Shown: positions 60,103 through 64,000 of the stretch, piece by piece
Layout: every line of letters starts with the position of its first letter
Numbering within the stretch: position 1 is the first letter of the stretch
Origin: Acidovorax sp. NB1
Lineage (GTDB): Bacteria; Pseudomonadota; Gammaproteobacteria; Burkholderiales; Burkholderiaceae_C
DNA: 64,000 nt
Assembly: GCF_005405905.1 (NCBI RefSeq)
Contig: NZ_BJHU01000035.1
Span: forward strand, 186,001-250,000
Reading direction: 5' to 3'
Notes under the pieces: model-generated
The model's database searches: none
What the model saw: the letters and a program-made list of their open reading frames with translations, nothing else
What the model was told of the DNA's origin: nothing
Made by a program: the position numbers and the translations under genes

Positions 60103-60582
60103 TCAGGCCTTGTAGATCAGCGCCACTGCGCGCGCTTCCATGGCCAGGCCCTGGCCCACAGGCCCCAGGCGCTCGGCCGTCTTGGCCTTGACGTTGACCT
60201 GGTCGGGTTCCACCGCCAGCGCCTTGGCAATGCACTCGCGCATGCCCGGAATGTGCGCAGCCAGGCGCGGTGCCTGGGCCACCACGGTGCTGTCCACGTT
60301 GCCGATGCTGTAGCCCGCAGCGCGCACCCGGCGCGCCGCCTCTGCCAGCAGCACGGCCGAATCGGCGCCACGGAACTGCGCATCCGTATCAGGGAAGTGG
60401 CGGCCAATGTCACCCAGGCCCGCCGCGCCCAGAATGGCGTCGGTGATGGCATGCAGCAGCACATCGGCATCCGAATGGCCGAGCAGGCCCATGGTGTGGG
60501 GAATGTGAACGCCACCAATCACCAAGGCACGGCCGGGCACCAGCGCATGCACATCCCAACCCTCACCAATCCTGAAACTCAT
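60103..60582 (-). CDS. ispF: 2-C-methyl-D-erythritol 2,4-cyclodiphosphate synthase
   Basis: 159 aa. [25 protein letters not shown] has the D-x-H zinc ligands (the usual GxGYDVH with Tyr replaced by Trp), then [33 protein letters not shown], and [22 protein letters not shown]. Fifth step of the MEP isoprenoid pathway. ispD lies upstream in the same direction, 152 bases away. Confidence 0.96.
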   Translation of the reverse strand: MSFRIGEGWDVHALVPGRALVIGGVHIPHTMGLLGHSDADVLLHAITDAILGAAGLGDIGRHFPDTDAQFRGADSAVLLAEAARRVRAAGYSIGNVDSTVVAQAPRLAAHIPGMRECIAKALAVEPDQVNVKAKTAERLGPVGQGLAMEARAVALIYKA

Positions 60583-60734
60583 CTCTGTCCTTTTCTGAGC
60601 GATTCACAAAGTCGTTGTGTCGAGGCAGCCCCGCCTTGCCAAAGCCGCTGCGCTGAGCTTCGTGAACCTCTACGGGTCTATTGATCCATCACTTTCCTGC
60701 GCCCACGCCAACCACCAAGCGCGCAGGAAGTGCT

Positions 60735-61640
60735 TCAAAAAATCGTCTTGCGCCCTGTTTCGCTGGCGCCCAGCCCACGCTCGCCGCCAAAACGGGCCAG
60801 CGTGGTGCCATGGCCGCGCTGGGCCAGCACGGCCTCGGCCAGCGCGAAGTCGTCGGGGTAGGTCACCTTGAAATTCTGCGCACCACCAGGCACCAGGCGC
60901 GGGTGCAGGCCCATGGCCTCCATGGCGCTGGCCTCGTCGGTCACATTGGTGCCCACCTTGGCCAGCGCATCGAGCAGCGGGCCGATGCGAAACATCTGCG
61001 GCGTTTGCGCCAGCCACTTGTTGCTGCGGTCCACGGTGGATGCGACGCGCACGCCGCCCGGTCCGTCGATGGAGGTCTTGAGCGTATCCGCCAGCTGGTG
61101 CGCCAGCAGGCCGCCCACGGAATCATGGATGCAGGCGTCGATGAGCCGGTCGATCTGCTCGGCAGTGACCAGGCAGCGCGCGGCATCGTGCACCAGCACC
61201 CAGTCATCGCGGTCCGCGCCACGCTCCAGCAGGGTGGTGATCCCACCCTGCACCGTGGCGGCGCGTGTGGGCCCGCCGCAGTGGGCTACAAAAAACGAGG
61301 GGTGGGCATGGGCGCCCAGGAAGTGGTCCCCTGCCGCCACCGCCACCAGCGTGCCCGCCAGCCGCGCCACGCCCGCAAAGGCGGCCAGCGTGTGCATGAC
61401 CATGGGATGGCCCGCCACCAGGTGGTACTGCTTGGGCAACAACGGCAGCGCGGCCTCACCCGCCGCACCAGCCAGCGCTCCAAAGGCCGACATCGTGCTG
61501 CTTGCGGGCGCCGCCGGTGGGTGCGCCACGGCCCGCGATCCCACCCCGGCGCAGGGCACCAGCGCCCACAGGCGCCCCGGTGCCGACGTGGGGGTATGGG
61601 AAGCGGCGAGCGAAGGTTGCAGCAACGGGTCGATGGTCAT
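60735..61640 (-). CDS. ispD: 2-C-methyl-D-erythritol 4-phosphate cytidylyltransferase
   Basis: 301 aa, longer than the usual 230-240. ALVPCAGVGSRA starts the CTP-binding loop, LPKQYHLVAGHPMVMHTLAAF, DDWVLVHDAARCLV, TPQMFRIGPLLDALAK, and TDEASAMEAMG complete the enzyme. Between the G-x-G-x-R and P-K-Q-Y motifs, normally about ten residues apart, there is an extra Ala/Pro-rich stretch of roughly 30 (AHPPAAPASSTMSAFGALAG...). The N-terminus also carries about 25 additional residues. Active-site motifs are complete, so it should function. Confidence 0.93.
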   Translation of the reverse strand: MTIDPLLQPSLAASHTPTSAPGRLWALVPCAGVGSRAVAHPPAAPASSTMSAFGALAGAAGEAALPLLPKQYHLVAGHPMVMHTLAAFAGVARLAGTLVAVAAGDHFLGAHAHPSFFVAHCGGPTRAATVQGGITTLLERGADRDDWVLVHDAARCLVTAEQIDRLIDACIHDSVGGLLAHQLADTLKTSIDGPGGVRVASTVDRSNKWLAQTPQMFRIGPLLDALAKVGTNVTDEASAMEAMGLHPRLVPGGAQNFKVTYPDDFALAEAVLAQRGHGTTLARFGGERGLGASETGRKTIF

Positions 61641-61832
61641 GAGACGCGCATTCTAGGAGGATGCCCCACGGCGCCTGTGCTGCAGCCCACCGCCCCATGG
61701 GGCACCGGCATCCGAAGCGGCATGCAGCACATCAGGCCATGCATCACTAAAATGCCCCGTTGCCCCCGATCCAGCCCGTGCGCGCTTCGCGCCCCAGGGG
61801 ATGCGGCGGGCCAGACGACCGACTCCGTCCGC

Positions 61833-64000
61833 ATGGAACTGCCCAAACTCTCCCCCGGAAAACGCTTCACCCTGCCCCGCCCCGTGGGCAGCGCCGATTC
61901 GCTGCTGCTGGCCCGCCTGGCCGAACGTGACAAGGCAGCGGGCCGCACCACCGCCATCGTCACGGCCGACGCCACCGATGCGCAGCGCCTCATCGAGGAA
62001 ATGGCGTTCTTCGCGCCCACGCTGCGCTGCGCGCTGTTCCCTGACTGGGAGACGCTGCCGTATGACACCTTCTCTCCGCACCAGGACCTGATCAGCGAGC
62101 GCCTGGCCACGCTCTGGCGCATCAGCCAGAAGGACAGGGACACCGGCGCCGACGTGGTGCTGGTGCCCGCCACCACGGCGCTGTACCGCCTCGCACCGCC
62201 CTCCTTCCTTGCGGGTTACACCTTCCACTTCAAGGTCAAGCAAAAGCTCGACGAGGCGAAGTTCAAGGCCCAGCTCACGCTGGCCGGCTACAGCCACGTC
62301 TCGCAGGTGGTGAGTCCGGGCGAGTACGCGGTGCGCGGCGGGTTGATCGACCTGTTCCCCATGGGCTCGCTGGTGCCCTACCGTGTGGATTTGTTCGACG
62401 ACGAGATCGACAGCATCCGCACGTTCGATCCCGACAGCCAGCGCAGCCTGTACCCCGTGCCCGAGGTGCGCCTCTTGCCCGGCCGCGAGTTCCCCATGGA
62501 CGACGAGGCGCGCGCCAAGTTCAGGAGCCGCTGGCGCGAAATGCTGGAGGGCGACCCGACCAAGAGCCGCATCTACAAGGACATGGGCGCGGGCGTGGCC
62601 ACCGCCGGCATCGAGTACTACCTGCCGCTGTTCTTCGACGAGACCGCCACCGTGTTCGACTACCTGGGCGGCGAAGCCACGGTGGTTCTGCACGGCGACC
62701 TGGAGCCCGCCTTCCAGCGCTTCTGGCAGGACACCAAGGACCGCTTCCGCCTGGTGCAGGGCGACCCCGAACGCCCTGCGCTGCCACCGGAAGCGCTGTT
62801 CCTGTCGGCCGACCAGTTCTACACGCGCGCCAAGGAACACGCGCAGCTGTCCATCCGCCCCGGCGTGGAGGACGTGGATGACAACCCCCACTTCCACAAG
62901 CTCGGCGACCTGTCGGTGGTGCGCGGCGCCGAGGACCCGCTGGCCCGCCTGCACGCCCACATCCGCAACACGCAGCACCGCGTGCTGCTGCTGGCCGAGA
63001 GCGATGGCCGGCGCGAGAGCCTGCTCGACTTCCTGCGCGCCAGCGGCGTGAACCCGCCGGCCTTCGATTCACTGGCCGAGTTCCAGGGAACGGCCGAGGA
63101 GAAGGTGGGCATTGCCACCGCCGGACTCACCGTGGGCTTTAGCTGGATCGAGGACGGCATCGACTTCGTCACCGAGACCGAGCTCTTCGCCGCCGGCCCC
63201 ACCACGCGCCGGCGCAAGAAGCAGGAGCAGGTGAGCGACGTCGAGGCGCTGATCAAGGACCTGGCCGAACTCAACGTGGGCGACCCCGTGGTGCACAGCG
63301 CCCATGGCATCGGCCGCTACCGGGGCCTCGTCAACATGGACGTGGGCAACAAGAACCCCGACGGCACGCCCGCCATGCAAGAGTTCCTGCACCTGGAATA
63401 CGCCGACAAGGCCGTGCTCTACGTGCCCGTGAGCCAGCTGCAGCTGATCAGCCGCTACACCGGTGTGAGCGCCGACGAGGCGCCGCTGCACAAACTTGGC
63501 AGTGGCCAGTGGGAAAAGGCCAAGCGCAAGGCCGCCGAGCAGGTGCGCGACAGCGCGGCCGAGTTGCTCAACATCTACGCCCGCCGTGCCGCGCGCGAAG
63601 GCCACGCCTTCCGCTACAGCCCGCAGGACTACGAGACCTTCGCCAACGATTTCGGCTTCGAGGAGACGGCCGACCAGAACGCCGCCATCCACGCGGTGAT
63701 CCAGGACATGATCAGCGCCCGCCCCATGGACCGCCTGGTCTGCGGCGACGTGGGCTTCGGCAAGACCGAGGTCGCCCTGCGCGCGGCCTTCGTGGCGGTC
63801 ACGGGCGGCAAGCAGGTGGCCTTTTTGGCGCCCACCACGCTGCTGGCCGAGCAGCACTACCAGACGCTGGTGGACCGTTTCAGCAAGTGGCCGGTGAAGG
63901 TGGCCGAAGTCTCGCGCTTCCGTTCGGGCAAGGAGATCACCGCCGCCATCAAGGGCATCGGCGACGGCACCGTGGACATCGTGGTGGGCACGCACAAGCT
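61833..64000 (+). CDS. mfd: Transcription-repair coupling factor Mfd (N-terminal part)
   Basis: About 722 residues seen, running off the right edge (full Mfd is about 1150). Starts MELPKLSPGKRFTLPRPVGSADSLLLARLAERD. UvrB-like module (ALFPDWETLPYDTFSPHQDLISERLATL), YAVRGGLIDLFPMGSLVPYRVDLFDDEIDSIRTFD, RNA-polymerase interaction domain (DPVVHSAHGIGRYRGLVNMDVG), then the translocase with Walker A in VCGDVGFGKTEVALRAAFVAV and FLAPTTLLAEQHYQTL. Removes stalled RNA polymerase and recruits UvrA. Divergent from ispD. Confidence 0.95.
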   Translation, partial: MELPKLSPGKRFTLPRPVGSADSLLLARLAERDKAAGRTTAIVTADATDAQRLIEEMAFFAPTLRCALFPDWETLPYDTFSPHQDLISERLATLWRISQKDRDTGADVVLVPATTALYRLAPPSFLAGYTFHFKVKQKLDEAKFKAQLTLAGYSHVSQVVSPGEYAVRGGLIDLFPMGSLVPYRVDLFDDEIDSIRTFDPDSQRSLYPVPEVRLLPGREFPMDDEARAKFRSRWREMLEGDPTKSRIYKDMGAGVATAGIEYYLPLFFDETATVFDYLGGEATVVLHGDLEPAFQRFWQDTKDRFRLVQGDPERPALPPEALFLSADQFYTRAKEHAQLSIRPGVEDVDDNPHFHKLGDLSVVRGAEDPLARLHAHIRNTQHRVLLLAESDGRRESLLDFLRASGVNPPAFDSLAEFQGTAEEKVGIATAGLTVGFSWIEDGIDFVTETELFAAGPTTRRRKKQEQVSDVEALIKDLAELNVGDPVVHSAHGIGRYRGLVNMDVGNKNPDGTPAMQEFLHLEYADKAVLYVPVSQLQLISRYTGVSADEAPLHKLGSGQWEKAKRKAAEQVRDSAAELLNIYARRAAREGHAFRYSPQDYETFANDFGFEETADQNAAIHAVIQDMISARPMDRLVCGDVGFGKTEVALRAAFVAVTGGKQVAFLAPTTLLAEQHYQTLVDRFSKWPVKVAEVSRFRSGKEITAAIKGIGDGTVDIVVGTHK

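Overview
ORGANISM. GC-rich DNA with the gene content of a Comamonadaceae betaproteobacterium (Acidovorax-like). Supporting signs are several orphan 'Bug' tricarboxylate-binding proteins, PhaR, an EarP/EF-P(Arg32) pair, an ExDD-type RelA, HU, MEP-pathway genes and the short dispersed repeats typical of that family. This is inferred from content; no search was run.

REGION 1 (about 1-22,750): the early half of a lambdoid prophage, ending at a tyrosine integrase beside an intact tRNA-Arg(TCT). The layout is that of lambda, reversed. A self-cleaving CI repressor (6733-7407) sits between two operator clusters sharing a TATCGG-N4-CCGATA core. From the left cluster (oR-like) a leftward operon runs cro, a GIY-YIG/YdaS fusion, small genes, DEAH helicase, TOPRIM primase, RusA, NinB and an HNH-type protein. 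Between cI and the right cluster (oL-like), where lambda carries rexAB, lie accessory genes: a secreted protein, a coupled DUF6978/DUF1828-like pair, a gene with a LexA box and a Cas2/SinR-like protein. The right cluster overlaps a strong promoter (TTGACA-17-GATACT) for a rightward operon: one 114-aa gene flanked by two non-coding stretches packed with short hairpins and GNRA tetraloops, then a chain of small phage genes, Bet, YqaJ exonuclease, DUF4224 and integrase. Terminator-like hairpins occur repeatedly inside this operon, which implies antitermination. The structured RNA around 10,390-11,640 is the most interesting unexplained element. Structural and lysis genes, if present, lie left of the window.

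REGION 2 (22,750-29,700): chromosomal housekeeping. tRNA-Arg, tRNA-His, ppiD, tRNA-Val(TAC), hupB, a tartrate/D-malate dehydrogenase, pgsA, uvrC.

REGION 3 (29,700-35,100): two Bug binding proteins, an HMG-CoA lyase and a CaiB-type CoA-transferase, divergent from a LysR regulator. Together they look like an uptake and degradation unit for a branched dicarboxylate such as 3-hydroxy-3-methylglutarate.

REGION 4 (35,100-50,350): earP-efp, rimO, phaR, tRNA-Val(GAC), relA, a hydrolase, 3-hydroxybutyrate dehydrogenase, a membrane protein, an AraC regulator divergent from an SDR, a SIMPL protein, an OmpR/EnvZ-type two-component system and a SnoaL-like protein. EarP contains a copy of the dispersed intergenic repeat inside its reading frame.

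REGION 5 (50,350-64,000): fadH divergent from a PadR regulator with two near-identical palindromic operators; a D-glucarate operon (kdgD, Bug, gudD) divergent from a LacI regulator with a perfect 18-bp operator; a MocR regulator divergent from a flavin-split-barrel protein; ispF, ispD; and mfd, cut by the right edge.
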